64,000 nt of DNA from Palsa-1150 sp964531095 (GCA_964531095.1 CAZHED010000014.1:49981-113980); one strand, 5' to 3'; shown: positions 10,201 to 19,737, counted from the stretch's first letter. Numbers and translations are program-made. The notes: generated from the sequence alone by a model not told the origin.

Positions 10201-10347
10201 GTCAGCGGGCGACCCATCGACGCGTCGCTCCGTCCTGACTTTTTGACCCAGGCGTCGCAGGTGATTGCCATCGACCAGGCCCCGACCGACCTCACAAGGC
10301 CGCCGGCAAGCCGCGGCGGCATCATCGGGGCGCCCTCGTCGCCGTAA
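7225..10347 (+). CDS. Very large lipoprotein with atypical CX4CH and CXXCH heme motifs
   Basis: The 1040 residues start with a lipoprotein signal (VVTACAFGAC). Heme-like motifs are unusual: SSC-x8-CH near residue 45, CAAGNCH near 197 and CMMAQCH near 319 (both CX4CH), and a canonical CGGCH near 986. Propeller-like strands lie between (KTIAFAARPTAD, RIVFASTRGN, RIVFTAEKRE, ALPDGKVLVSFGAGD). CX4CH motifs are known in multiheme cytochromes of Deltaproteobacteria-type organisms. The layout parallels the 770-residue protein upstream, with the HEAT-repeat protein between them, so an extracytoplasmic electron-transfer or oxidoreductase assembly is inferred. The substrate is unknown and heme loading is unproven. 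Confidence 0.7.
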   Translation: MRGASFVAGVSLAVVTACAFGACTTKEPQPSTYFDRTIALVLESSCVRTNTGAGCHVADAKGNAFGNLDLTTFAGVDRRRDLLLDYGPYLQPSLLVKNVPAYTVPLELWDGTQIPVKTDIKHTGLTIFDPTASAFLALRRWIENGATEDNTGVAPVNIPRAPCVDLVPSAPGFDPSTDPTTPDFATFQTVAEPVLETCAAGNCHGSTVNVLYLTCGHGPEQVRWNYFAAADFVSATPAHSEIVRRPLATSQGGSYHEGGPLFASVKDPSYQALVTWAKAWVQAWSAAQGPPQPPQWQNLDPAFVFFAEKVQPVLVKKGCMMAQCHSAAMFHDYRLRGGSAGSFSLAATRKNYVLSVAQMSFESDDVNASRLVRKNLYRPEVFPGSNGIAHRGGALFEDFGGGHAGGQLASGAVCDQATYDYDGGSLDAIPAYCIVREWHRRERAGRNLAPASAIVYVKRPPPAGPDRPQDFDVFAGGASLHRAVIAPAATGDLTVGADQAIDVTACGLGSGPDVRRPAVSWDAKTIAFAARPTADVPLAIYTMNADGTGCAKQPDIANHAATANGLLEHDFDPAFSPPGPDGVERIVFASTRGNVAGGPFDYTGPQVTPEDLSKPNANLYVLDGPGTVPRQLTWQLNMERLPSFMQDGRIVFTAEKREKDFYQLALRRQNLDGADYHPLYAQRASIGYSQATYVAELSHKDFATIFSNQDAQHGAGALAVFNRSIGIDFGSTAAADYPVDPTVIDPSAPSSPEQNFFLHSLRVIAKDGSYTSPAALPDGKVLVSFGAGDPATFGGDYDLYVLDPSTGNKTKLLGDTGTAEVEAVAVYPRVAKGVFASTPDEPNGHTEIRSGEPNADVTVLDMPVLASLLFQNTPTGRVVERDLKSFDVYEDLPPDISASPDCSANTVHDAYGQVCVRRRLLGTVPVLADGSAHFRVPGGLPIVLHLADDVDSARMHLPRWQREAMSFSPGEYTHQSFPGVFFNNICGGCHGPVSGRPIDASLRPDFLTQASQVIAIDQAPTDLTRPPASRGGIIGAPSSP

Positions 10348-10694
10348 GACGCGCGAAGGACCCCGGCCGCAACGGAGATCACGGCCGTACCGCACGGGCT
10401 GTCCAGTTCGCGCTTGGAAGCCTATCCGGTGGCGCGCACGACGGCGGCGGCTATCGATCGTCGCCTTTTGCTGGCTAGGCGCAGCACCGGTGTACCGGTG
10501 TGACGTGCGGTCACGTAGCCCCCCGAGGCGTGGCACTTGGGCGATGCGCAGCTGTGGAAATGCGGGCGCAAAACTCGAGTGCCCGCCGTCGCCTGTCGGG
10601 CACGCTTCTCGCTAAATCCGCATTGCATCACGGAGAACTGAGTCGCCATCGCGACCTTCGGGCGATGGGCGTTGCACCAAGGGGATGAGCCGCC
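10348..10694. other. 347-bp intergenic region with stacked inverted repeats
   Basis: No gene is supported here. At 10485-10514 a CACCGGTG palindrome is followed by TACCGGTG and then by GTGAC-N5-GTCAC, so three dyads are packed in 30 bases about 180 bases before the OmpA-like gene. This could be an operator. A GGGGATGAG stretch lies just before the ATG at 10695. Confidence 0.3.
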
Positions 10695-11465
10695 ATGAAA
10701 CACACAGCCGTCGTCGTAGGTCCTGTCCTCGCCGTGTTCCTCGTCGGAGCATGCGCGCAAAACGCGAAGCCGCCCAATACGGCGCAGCAGTCCGCGGACC
10801 AAGCCGAGAAAGCATCTCAGAAAGCCCAGAAAGACGCCGAACAAGCGCGGCAAGACGAGCTCGCCGCCCAGAAGAAGCACGACGACGCGCAGAGCGAGCT
10901 GCAGCGCAAAGAGGCCCAGGAGCGCCAAGCGGAGCAGCACGCCCAGCAGGCGTCGCATCAAGCGGGGTATGCGGAGCAGCAGGCGGGCGCAGCCGTACCG
11001 CGCACGGGCGCCACCGAGGCGCAAGCGGGGACTGGGGGGCATCCGGGCGCCGCGGGTCAAGCGGGCCAAACGAAGGCCGAAACGGTCGTCGTCGCCGTCG
11101 GGTGGCTCTTCCCGACCAACGGCGCCGAGTTGTCCGCTGATGCCAAGTCGAAGCTCGGCCAGCTGGCTGCCGCGTTACGCGCGAACCCCGGCCACGAAGT
11201 CATCGCGACGGGGTACACGGACGACAGGGGGGACGCCGCCTACAACAAGACTCTGTCGCAACGGCGCGCACAGGCGGTCAGCGACTATCTCGCCAGCCAG
11301 GGCGTGCCGAGGGATCGGATCATGACGCGAGGGCTTGGCGAGGCGACTCCGGCCAGCAAGACGGTCGAGGGGCGCGCGATGAATCGACGAGTGGAGATCG
11401 TAGTCCAGCCGGCCTCCACTCAGCCCGAACAGCAGAGTCCGTCCGGGCAAGAGAAATGGAAATGA
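10695..11465 (+). CDS. OmpA-family lipoprotein (Pal-like)
   Basis: The 256 residues start with a lipoprotein signal (LAVFLVGAC). A long Gln/Ala/Lys/Glu-rich coiled coil follows (residues about 30-100, QKAQKDAEQARQDE), then a Gly/Ala linker. The C-terminal third (about 135-245) is an OmpA-like peptidoglycan-binding domain with the expected TGYTDDRGD, RAQAVSDYL and NRRVEIVV elements. By family it tethers the outer membrane to peptidoglycan non-covalently through diaminopimelate. The next, broken gene starts 11 bases downstream with its own ribosome site, so the two were probably co-transcribed. Confidence 0.88.
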   Translation: MKHTAVVVGPVLAVFLVGACAQNAKPPNTAQQSADQAEKASQKAQKDAEQARQDELAAQKKHDDAQSELQRKEAQERQAEQHAQQASHQAGYAEQQAGAAVPRTGATEAQAGTGGHPGAAGQAGQTKAETVVVAVGWLFPTNGAELSADAKSKLGQLAAALRANPGHEVIATGYTDDRGDAAYNKTLSQRRAQAVSDYLASQGVPRDRIMTRGLGEATPASKTVEGRAMNRRVEIVVQPASTQPEQQSPSGQEKWK

Positions 11466-11476
11466 GGAGGCAGCCG

Positions 11477-11731
11477 ATGCTTGCGGGAAATCGTCGACTC
11501 GCGGGCGCGGTGACCCGTCCTCCTCGCTTCGCTCTCTTCGGCCGCCTTCGCCGGCGCAGCCACCGCACGCGGAGGCGGTGGTAGCGCTGCGGCTGCCAAC
11601 CGACGGCGAACGTGCAGAGCGCACGCTCCAGCGTCAGCAGCCATAACGCCAACGTGAACGTGAATCGCAGCGCCAACGTGAACGTCAACCGCGACGTGAA
11701 CATTCACGGCGGCGGCTATTACGTTGGGTAG
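11477..11731 (+). pseudogene. Small exported Asn/Val-repeat protein, broken by two compensating frameshifts
   Basis: ATG 11477 has a strong ribosome site (GAGGAGG, 7 bases upstream). Read straight, it stops at TAG 11582. If one base is dropped near 11515-11525, the frame becomes a textbook signal peptide (RRLAGAV, then VLLASLSSAAFAGAATARGGGS). Shifting back between about 11590 and 11640 gives an Asn/Val-repeat tail (NANVNVNRS, ANVNVNRDVN, IHGGGYYVG) ending at TAG 11729. That final frame equals the initial one. Small exported Asn/Val-repeat proteins of this look occur in other proteobacteria, with unknown function. Either the gene is decaying or the assembly has two indels. Only the two halves and the ribosome site are directly visible. 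Confidence 0.5.
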
Positions 11732-11765
11732 TGAACCCACCGCAGTAAAGCGCTATGCAAACGCG

Positions 11766-12722
11766 ATGAGCGCGCCTTTGCTCTCGCCCCCCCGGCCTCG
11801 GCCTGTCGAAATCGGCCCGGTCGACGACGGCCGGCTGGTTCCCCCTGGCTGGCTCGACGGCGCTCCGGTCACGCGGGCGCTCATCGCCCTGAACGTCGCG
11901 GTCTTCGCCGTTCAGCTCATCGTCACGGGCGGCAAGTCGCTCATGACCCTGCCGTCGTTCGAAGCCCGCGCTTTCGGCGCATGTGACTCGCTCTCCACGA
12001 TTGGGGAGAACCGATGGGAGACGCTCGTCACCGCCTGCTTCCTCCACGATGGCCTCTTTCACATCGGCTTCAACATGCTCGCCCTCTGGCAAGCCGGCCC
12101 CCTTGTCGAGCGAGCCGTGGGCTCGGCCCGGATGGCGCCGATGTATCTCGCAGCGGGCGTGGTGGGCAACGCGGCGTGCGTCGAGTACGCCGTGTTCAGC
12201 CGCTCCGCGCAGGTCACGCTCGGCGCGTCCGGCGCGATCTCCGGCCTGCTCGCCGCCGCCTTCGTGGTCGGCTGGCGCGTGCAAGGGTGGCATGGGCCTC
12301 TGACCCAAGCGATGGCGCGCTGGCTGGGTCTCGTCTTGGCGTTCGGGCTGGTGGCAAATCGGACGGGCGCCCACGTGGCCAACGGCGCGCACTTGGGGGG
12401 CGCGATCGCGGGCGCAGCCATCGCCGCGACGTGGCGGCGGGAATACCGCCATTCCAGCCATGCGACGGCCGCGATCCTCGCACTTTGTACAGCCGTGGTG
12501 GTCGGCAGCATCGCCGTCGTCGCGGTGCGCGACCGCACGGACCCCTTCGCAATGATGGGGCTCCAGGAGCGCTTTGAGTTCACCGATGAGGCGCTCCGCG
12601 AAGGACGCTGCCGGGAAGCCTACGAAGGTCTTCTCGCCGTGGAACGCCTCCGCGCCCAATTGGCGCCGGTGCAGCTGCGCAACAACGTCCGGTCGGCCTG
12701 CGGGCCGGGGCCAGTCCCCTAG
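11766..12722 (+). CDS. Rhomboid-family intramembrane serine protease
   Basis: Predicted 318 residues from ATG 11766; a GTG at 11724 is possible but overlaps the preceding repeat gene. The rhomboid signature is complete: HIGFNM (the HxxxN loop), the nucleophile motif LGASGAISG, and the catalytic His in NGAHLGGAIAG, spread over about six hydrophobic segments. Rhomboids cleave transmembrane helices of substrate proteins inside the inner membrane. A soluble tail of about 75 residues follows the last membrane segment. The substrate is unknown. A role near the adjacent OmpA-like lipoprotein is only a positional guess. Confidence 0.9.
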   Translation: MSAPLLSPPRPRPVEIGPVDDGRLVPPGWLDGAPVTRALIALNVAVFAVQLIVTGGKSLMTLPSFEARAFGACDSLSTIGENRWETLVTACFLHDGLFHIGFNMLALWQAGPLVERAVGSARMAPMYLAAGVVGNAACVEYAVFSRSAQVTLGASGAISGLLAAAFVVGWRVQGWHGPLTQAMARWLGLVLAFGLVANRTGAHVANGAHLGGAIAGAAIAATWRREYRHSSHATAAILALCTAVVVGSIAVVAVRDRTDPFAMMGLQERFEFTDEALREGRCREAYEGLLAVERLRAQLAPVQLRNNVRSACGPGPVP

Positions 12723-12790
12723 AGCTCGAACGGCGGGTTTAACACACCCCCTTCCGCCGCGGTGTTGCGTCGTGGGAAGCTCGCTGCCCC

Positions 12791-15427
12791 ATGCCCTTAG
12801 AGCACCGCTTGCATGCGCGATGCGGCTGCCACTCGAGCGCCTCCGCCGAGCACGCCGCCGCCGCAGCGCGACCGTTTGCACTCCCGAGCAGCACGCGCCA
12901 TTTCGAGCGGGATCGCCCGTTCGCTGTCGATCACGTCGCGCTGGACGTCACGCTCGACGTCGCGGCGAAGAGCATCCGCGCGAATGCGGCGCTGGACGTG
13001 CGGCGGATCGACCCCTCCGCCGGCGAGCTGGCACTCGACGCCGTTGGCTTCGAGATCGAGGACGTACGCGTCGATGGCAAATCCGTGTCCACTCGGTACG
13101 ACGGACGCGTTCTGGCAGTGCCCGTCGACCCGAGCCGCGACCGAGCCAGGGTCACCGTGCGGTACCGCGCGACCCCTCGCCGAGGCCTCTATTTCATCGA
13201 GCCCGACGAGCACTACCCGAAAAAGCCGCGGCAGGTGTGGTCGCAATGCCAGGAGGAAGACGCTCGGCATTGGTTTCCGTGTCACGACAGTCCGCACACC
13301 AAGATGACGACGGAGCTCGTCGCGCACGTTCCGAACGGCTGGTACGCGTTGTCCAATGGCTCGCTCGTCGCGAGCGACAAGCCGGCATCGGGCGACTTCA
13401 CGTATGCCTGGAAAATGGACGACCCGCACGCGAGCTACTTGGTGACGCTCGCCGCTGGCGAGTTCGCAGAGCTCGCTGCGTCGGTGAACGTAGCCGGGCG
13501 CGACGTGCCGGTGGCGTACCTTGTGCCGAAAGGGCGCGAAGCCGACGGCTGGCGAACGTTTGGTCGCACGCCAGAGATGATCAAACACTTTGGCGACGTG
13601 ACCGGCGTCCCGTACCCCTGGGCCAAGTACGCGCAGGTCGTCGTCGCCGACTTCATTTTCGGCGGGATGGAGAACACGACGGCAACGACGATGTACGAGC
13701 ACATCCTGCTCGACGAGCGCGCCGCTATCGACATCAGCTCCGACGATCTCATCGCGCACGAGCTCGCACACCACTGGTTCGGCGACTACGTGACCTGCCG
13801 CGCCTGGTACGAAGGGTGGCTCAACGAGGGCTTCGCGACGTTCTTCGAGCAGGTCTGGCGCGAGCACGCCCTCGGCCAAGCCGAATACGAGTACGGCGTG
13901 AAGGCGGACCTCGACGCGTATCTGACCGAGGCCCACGGGCGTTACCGGCGTCCAATCGTCTGCCAGGACTACGACGCGCCGCTCGACCTCTTCGACCGAC
14001 ATCTTTACGAGAAAGGGGGCTTGGTCCTGCATGCTCTACGTCTCGAAGTGGGGGGGCCGCTCTTCTGGAGCGGCGTGCGGACGTATCTCGAGAAACATGC
14101 CCACGGTGTCGTGGAGACCCGCGATCTGCAGCGCGCGATCGAAGACGCGAGCGGGCGGAGCCTTGGGCGCTTCTTCGAGCAATGGGTCTACCGGCCCGGC
14201 CACCCCGAGATCGATGTCGAGATCACCTGGGACAACGGCGTCCTGGGTGTCTCGACGAAGCAAACCCAGGCGACGAGCGACGGCGTTCCCCCCTCCTTCG
14301 AGGTGCCTCTCGATCTGGACCTGGGGCACGCCGATGGGTCGGTCGTTCGCTCCACTCTGCGCGTGACCGATAAGCAACAGTCGTTCGCGCTGCTCGCGCC
14401 TGCGCGTCCGGCGTTCGTCGTCATCGATCCGACCATGCGGATCGTTGGCGAAGTACGCCCGAAGGTCCCCAACGATCTCCTGCGCGCACAGCTGAAAAAT
14501 GCGCCCACCGCACGCGGGCGATGGCTCGCCGCGCAGGCACTGGCAAAGACCGACGATCGCCCGACGATTGACGCGCTCGCGAGTGTCCTCTCCGACGAGC
14601 GGGAGTTCTGGGGAACGCGGGCGGAGTGTGCGGCGTCCATGGGGAAGATGCGCGCGCGAGAATGCTTCGAAGCGCTCGCGAAAGCCGTGCATACTCCTCA
14701 TCCCAAGGTGCGGCGTGCCGTCGTCAACGCGCTCGGGGGCTTTCGGACGACCGAAGCGATGGAGGCGATACGCCCGCACGCCCTGCGCGATGACAGCTAT
14801 CTGGTCGAGAGCGAAGCCGCGCGCGCCCTCGGGCAAACGCGGCAGGCTGCGGCGTTCGATTTGCTGGTCGACTTGCTCGACCGGCCGAGCTGGTTTGACG
14901 TGGTGCGCGCGGGCGTGATCGACGGCCTGGCCTCGCTGCGCGACGACCGCGCGGTGCCCCACGTGACCGCCGGCATGCGCTACGGTCATCCGGCGCGCGT
15001 GCGGCGCGCGGCGGCCATCGCGCTACCGAAGCTCGCGAGCGACCGCAAGACTCGGGAGACAATCGAACAGGTCCTCGACGATGCCGATCCCCTCCTTCGG
15101 ATCGACGCCGTGCGGGCGCTCGGCGACCTTGGCGACGCGAAGGCCCGGCCGGCGCTTCGCGATCGGCTCGATACGGACTCGGACCCGCGCGTTCGGCGGC
15201 GCATCCGCGAAGTGATGCGCGACCTCACGGAGCCAAAGCGCGCGACCGAGGCGCTTCGCGAGGAGCTAGAGAAGTTGCAAGGCGAGCATAGTGAGCTCAA
15301 GGCGCGCTTGGCCAAGATCGAGGCGCGCGTGGCGGGAGAGGGCGATCCATTGGGCAAGAGCGTGGCCCCCGCCGGGGTCAAGACACAGCAAACGAAAAGG
15401 AAAACCCAGAAGGGACGGAAGGCGTGA
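12791..15427 (+). CDS. M1 family zinc aminopeptidase fused to HEAT repeats
   Basis: The 878 residues contain the M1 hallmarks: FGGMEN (substrate amino-group recognition), HELAHHW (zinc ligands and catalytic Glu) and NEGFATFFE with the third zinc ligand. The catalytic half runs to about residue 480, followed by a beta domain. Residues about 565-810 are HEAT/PBS-type repeats (HPKVRRAVVNALG, HPARVRRAAAIALPKL, DSDPRVRRRIREV). A charged coiled coil and Lys-rich tail close the protein. The usual M1 C-terminal helical domain appears replaced by or merged with these repeats. The N-terminus has no clear signal, so location is uncertain. The next gene starts within its stop codon (GTGA), indicating translational coupling. 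Confidence 0.9.
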   Translation: MPLEHRLHARCGCHSSASAEHAAAAARPFALPSSTRHFERDRPFAVDHVALDVTLDVAAKSIRANAALDVRRIDPSAGELALDAVGFEIEDVRVDGKSVSTRYDGRVLAVPVDPSRDRARVTVRYRATPRRGLYFIEPDEHYPKKPRQVWSQCQEEDARHWFPCHDSPHTKMTTELVAHVPNGWYALSNGSLVASDKPASGDFTYAWKMDDPHASYLVTLAAGEFAELAASVNVAGRDVPVAYLVPKGREADGWRTFGRTPEMIKHFGDVTGVPYPWAKYAQVVVADFIFGGMENTTATTMYEHILLDERAAIDISSDDLIAHELAHHWFGDYVTCRAWYEGWLNEGFATFFEQVWREHALGQAEYEYGVKADLDAYLTEAHGRYRRPIVCQDYDAPLDLFDRHLYEKGGLVLHALRLEVGGPLFWSGVRTYLEKHAHGVVETRDLQRAIEDASGRSLGRFFEQWVYRPGHPEIDVEITWDNGVLGVSTKQTQATSDGVPPSFEVPLDLDLGHADGSVVRSTLRVTDKQQSFALLAPARPAFVVIDPTMRIVGEVRPKVPNDLLRAQLKNAPTARGRWLAAQALAKTDDRPTIDALASVLSDEREFWGTRAECAASMGKMRARECFEALAKAVHTPHPKVRRAVVNALGGFRTTEAMEAIRPHALRDDSYLVESEAARALGQTRQAAAFDLLVDLLDRPSWFDVVRAGVIDGLASLRDDRAVPHVTAGMRYGHPARVRRAAAIALPKLASDRKTRETIEQVLDDADPLLRIDAVRALGDLGDAKARPALRDRLDTDSDPRVRRRIREVMRDLTEPKRATEALREELEKLQGEHSELKARLAKIEARVAGEGDPLGKSVAPAGVKTQQTKRKTQKGRKA

Positions 15428-16212
15428 GCGAGTCCTTCCCCATAAGGGTCGAGCAGCGGGGAGCGGTGGCCGTCTGGACCATCGACCGTGCCGCTCGCAG
15501 AAATGCCCTGTCCCGGGCCACCTTGGCGGCGTTCGGCAAGCTCGCTCGCGAAGCGCAGAGCAACGCGTCGATACGCGCGATCATCGTGACCGGAGCGGGC
15601 GACGTGGCGTTCTGTGCGGGAGCTGACCTGAAGGAGCGGCAGACCATGGACGAAAACGCCGTGCGCGAACAGATCGAGCTCTATCGAAGCGAGCTTCGGC
15701 CTCTCGATCGGTCGCCCAAACCGGTGGTTGCCGCCATCAACGGAGCGGCGCTCGGGGGTGGTCTCGAGCTCGCGCTCACCTGCGATCTGCGCGTCGCCGC
15801 GGCGCACGCGCGCCTCGGCTTTCCGGAGACTTCGCTCGGCGTGATTCCCGGCGCCGGGGGAACGCAGCGCTTGCCGCGAATCATCGGCGAAGGTCGCGCG
15901 AAAGAGATGATCTTGCTCGGGCGCCAGCTGACCGCGGACGAGGCGCTTGCCTGGGGGCTCGTCCACCGGGTGACCCCCGCGGGCGAGAGTGTGGTCGATG
16001 ACGCGCTCGAATGGATCCGACCCATCGCGGCCGGATCGCCGATCGCGCAGGCCGCCGCCCTGGAGGCCGTCGACCGGGCCCTGGACGTAAGCCTCGACGT
16101 CGGGCTCGAGCTCGAGAAAGTCAGCTACGACAAAACGCTCGTCAGCGAAGACCGACGCGAGGCTCTCGCCGCGTTTGCCGAGAAGCGGGCGCCGCGGTTC
16201 CAGGGGAGATGA
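15424..16212 (+). CDS. Enoyl-CoA hydratase/isomerase (crotonase family)
   Basis: The 262 residues start at a GTG overlapping the upstream TGA. The crotonase oxyanion-hole segments are present (FCAGADLKER and NGAALGGGLELAL), as is the catalytic Glu region (FPETSLGVIPGAGGTQRL). This adds water across 2-enoyl-CoA double bonds. The pattern resembles methylglutaconyl-CoA hydratase (AUH/LiuC type). An acyl-CoA carboxylase beta subunit is 545 bases downstream, so a role in leucine or branched-chain acyl-CoA breakdown is plausible. The exact substrate cannot be fixed from sequence. Confidence 0.9.
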   Translation: MSESFPIRVEQRGAVAVWTIDRAARRNALSRATLAAFGKLAREAQSNASIRAIIVTGAGDVAFCAGADLKERQTMDENAVREQIELYRSELRPLDRSPKPVVAAINGAALGGGLELALTCDLRVAAAHARLGFPETSLGVIPGAGGTQRLPRIIGEGRAKEMILLGRQLTADEALAWGLVHRVTPAGESVVDDALEWIRPIAAGSPIAQAAALEAVDRALDVSLDVGLELEKVSYDKTLVSEDRREALAAFAEKRAPRFQGR

Positions 16213-16215
16213 CTC

Positions 16216-16683
16216 GTGCGCGCTGCCATTCTCGTGCTGTTCGCTGTCTCTTGCGGTGGCGCGAAGCCAGCCGAGACCGCGCCGTCCAACGCGACCTCGA
16301 CCGCGCTGTCGAACGGGCCCTCGACTCCGCCACCGCCCTCGCCGCCGGTCGCTGCCCCGACCCCCACGGGCGGCATCGTCATCGTCGGCGACATTGCCGC
16401 CGCCAAGAAGTTCGACCCGAGGCGCACGCTCGACACGAGCGCTCCGTCGCTCTTGGATTGCTACAACAAGGTGCGCGCCACCCAGCCGGCGCTCTCGGGA
16501 AAGCTGACGCTCGTCATCGCAATCAACGAGTCCGGCACGGTCCTCAAGGTGGACCCGCAGCCAGGCGGTTCGGCGAACGTTCCCGAGCTCGTGGCCTGCA
16601 TCGAAAGCGTGCTCAAGGAGACCCCGTTTCCGAGGCCCGGCGGAATGGCCACCGTGATCGCGCCGCTGCTATTTCGACCATAG
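16216..16683 (+). CDS. Lipoprotein with AgmX/PglI-type C-terminal domain
   Basis: The 155 residues start at a GTG 3 bases after the hydratase stop. A short lipoprotein signal (LVLFAVSC) is followed by a Pro-rich linker to about residue 55. The C-terminal domain carries SLLDCYNKV, SGKLTLVIAINESGTV and CIESVLKETPFPRP, matching the TonB-like AgmX/PglI C-terminal domain found in myxobacterial gliding and envelope proteins. The two conserved Cys probably form a disulfide in the periplasm. The function is unknown. Its place between two acyl-CoA enzymes looks incidental. Confidence 0.75.
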   Translation: MRAAILVLFAVSCGGAKPAETAPSNATSTALSNGPSTPPPPSPPVAAPTPTGGIVIVGDIAAAKKFDPRRTLDTSAPSLLDCYNKVRATQPALSGKLTLVIAINESGTVLKVDPQPGGSANVPELVACIESVLKETPFPRPGGMATVIAPLLFRP

Positions 16684-16757
16684 CTCAGCCCACACGAAGC
16701 TCGCCCGAGCAGCGCGTCGCGGTGTCAAGCGCGGCGCGGCCGTGATAATTCACACCC

Positions 16758-18290
16758 ATGTCGCTCGATCAAAAGCTCAAAGACACACTCGCTCGTGTCG
16801 AGAAGGGTGGGGCGGCGAAGTACCACCAAAAGGGCGCCGAGCAGGGCAAGCTCTTCGTGCGCGAGCGAATCGCGCGTCTGGCCGATTCGGGCAGCTTCAT
16901 CGAGGACGCGGAGCTCACCAACCAGGTCGACGCCGAGTTGCCCGCCGACGGGGTCGTCACCGGAACCGCGACCATCGACAGTCGTCCGGTCGCGATCATG
17001 GCGAACGACTCCACGGTGAAGGCCGGCTCCTGGGGGCGGCGCACGGTCGAAAAGATTCTGCGCATCCAGGAGACGGCAGCGCGCCTCCGGGTGCCCATGC
17101 TGTACCTCGTCGACAGCGCGGGCGCGCGGATCACCGACCAGATCGAGATGTTCCCTGGCCGGCGCGGCGCTGGACGCATCTTCTACAACCAGGTTCAAAT
17201 GAGTGGGCAGGTACCTCAACTGTGCCTGCTCTTCGGTCCCAGTGCAGCCGGCGGTGCGTACATCCCGGCGTTCTGCGACGTCGTCGTGATGGTCGACGGA
17301 AACGCGAGCATGTATCTGGGCTCCCCGCGCATGGCCGAGATGGTCATCGGCGAAAAAGTGACGCTCGAAGAGATGGGCGGCGCGAAGATGCACTGCAGCG
17401 TCAGCGGGTGCGGCGACGTGCTCTGCAAGAGCGAGGACGAGGCCATCGCGTTCGGCAAGAAGTACCTCGCGTACATGCCCCAGTCATTCGAGAGTACCCC
17501 CCTGCGGACCCGGGGGCTGCCACCGAAGTCGAGCGGCAAGCGCCTGGAGGACCTCATCCCCGCCGACGAGAACAGGGCGTTCGACATGATGGCCGTGGTC
17601 GGCGAGATCGTCGACGAAGGGTCGTGGCTCGAGATGAAGACGCTCTTCGCGCGCGAAGTCCTGACGGGCTTTGCGCGGATCGACGGGCGCGCCGTAGGGA
17701 TCGTCGCAAACCAACCGAAGTGGCTTGGTGGGGTGCTGTTCGTGGACAGCGCCGACAAAGCTGCGCGCTTCATCTGGCTTTGCGACGCGTTCAATCTCCC
17801 GTTGATCTTCTTGGCCGACGTGCCAGGGTTCATGATCGGCACCAAAGTCGAGCGCCAGGGGATCATCCGAGCCGGTGCCAAAATGGTCGCCGCAGTCAGC
17901 GAAGCGACCGTGCCCAAGATCAGTGTGATCGTTCGGAAGGCGTACGGGGCCGGCCTCTATGCGATGTGCGGGCCCGCCTTCGAACCCGATGCGTGCCTAG
18001 CGCTTCCCACCGCGTCGATCGCCGTTATGGGGCCGCAAGCCGCCGTCAACGCCGTCTATTACAACAAGATCCAAGAGCTCACCCCCGGCCCGGAGCGCGA
18101 TGAGTACGTAGCGCGGCTCCGCAACGAGTATCGCGCCGACATCGACGTCATGAAGCTCGCAAGCGAAATGGTCATCGACGCCGTCGTTCCCGGCGATCGA
18201 CTTCGAAGCGAGATCGGCGCACGCCTAGAGCGCTGCGCCACGAAGCGTGACGTGCGCCCGGCGAAGAAGCACATGGTGGCGCCGGTCTGA
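16758..18290 (+). CDS. Acyl-CoA carboxylase, carboxyltransferase (beta) subunit
   Basis: The 510 residues cover both halves of a biotin-dependent carboxyltransferase. They include RERIARLADSGSF near the start, GRRTVEKILRIQETA, the acyl-CoA oxyanion segment GPSAAGGAYIPAFCD, and in the C-half PGFMIGTKVERQGIIRAGAKM and RKAYGAGLYAMCG. It transfers carboxyl from biotin to an acyl-CoA (propionyl-, methylcrotonyl- or related). Neither the biotin carboxylase nor the biotin carrier is in the window, so the holoenzyme is completed elsewhere. With the crotonase upstream it fits leucine degradation. Substrate class is undecided. Confidence 0.92.
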   Translation: MSLDQKLKDTLARVEKGGAAKYHQKGAEQGKLFVRERIARLADSGSFIEDAELTNQVDAELPADGVVTGTATIDSRPVAIMANDSTVKAGSWGRRTVEKILRIQETAARLRVPMLYLVDSAGARITDQIEMFPGRRGAGRIFYNQVQMSGQVPQLCLLFGPSAAGGAYIPAFCDVVVMVDGNASMYLGSPRMAEMVIGEKVTLEEMGGAKMHCSVSGCGDVLCKSEDEAIAFGKKYLAYMPQSFESTPLRTRGLPPKSSGKRLEDLIPADENRAFDMMAVVGEIVDEGSWLEMKTLFAREVLTGFARIDGRAVGIVANQPKWLGGVLFVDSADKAARFIWLCDAFNLPLIFLADVPGFMIGTKVERQGIIRAGAKMVAAVSEATVPKISVIVRKAYGAGLYAMCGPAFEPDACLALPTASIAVMGPQAAVNAVYYNKIQELTPGPERDEYVARLRNEYRADIDVMKLASEMVIDAVVPGDRLRSEIGARLERCATKRDVRPAKKHMVAPV

Positions 18291-18314
18291 TCCCTTTCGT
18301 ACCTTGTCTTTGCG

Positions 18315-19634
<1,320 letters not shown>

Positions 19635-19737
19635 CGCAGCGTCTCCAGACTCGAGCGCGGTTCGGCACGACATGCGCTCCTCGGGAGGCGGCAGAGCGGG
19701 GCGGCCGCGGTGACCAAAGCGCGTATGCTTGCCGGGA

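Noticed and set aside
6415..10536. A 1373-codon open frame on the minus strand opposite the HEAT and heme lipoprotein genes
   Set aside because: Composition is Arg/Gly-rich and featureless; it is the antisense shadow of well-supported genes in GC-rich DNA.
10422..11069. A minus-strand frame containing CASPKCHASGG, which resembles a heme motif
   Set aside because: It overlaps the OmpA-like gene antisense and has no signal peptide or start site; the motif is probably chance.
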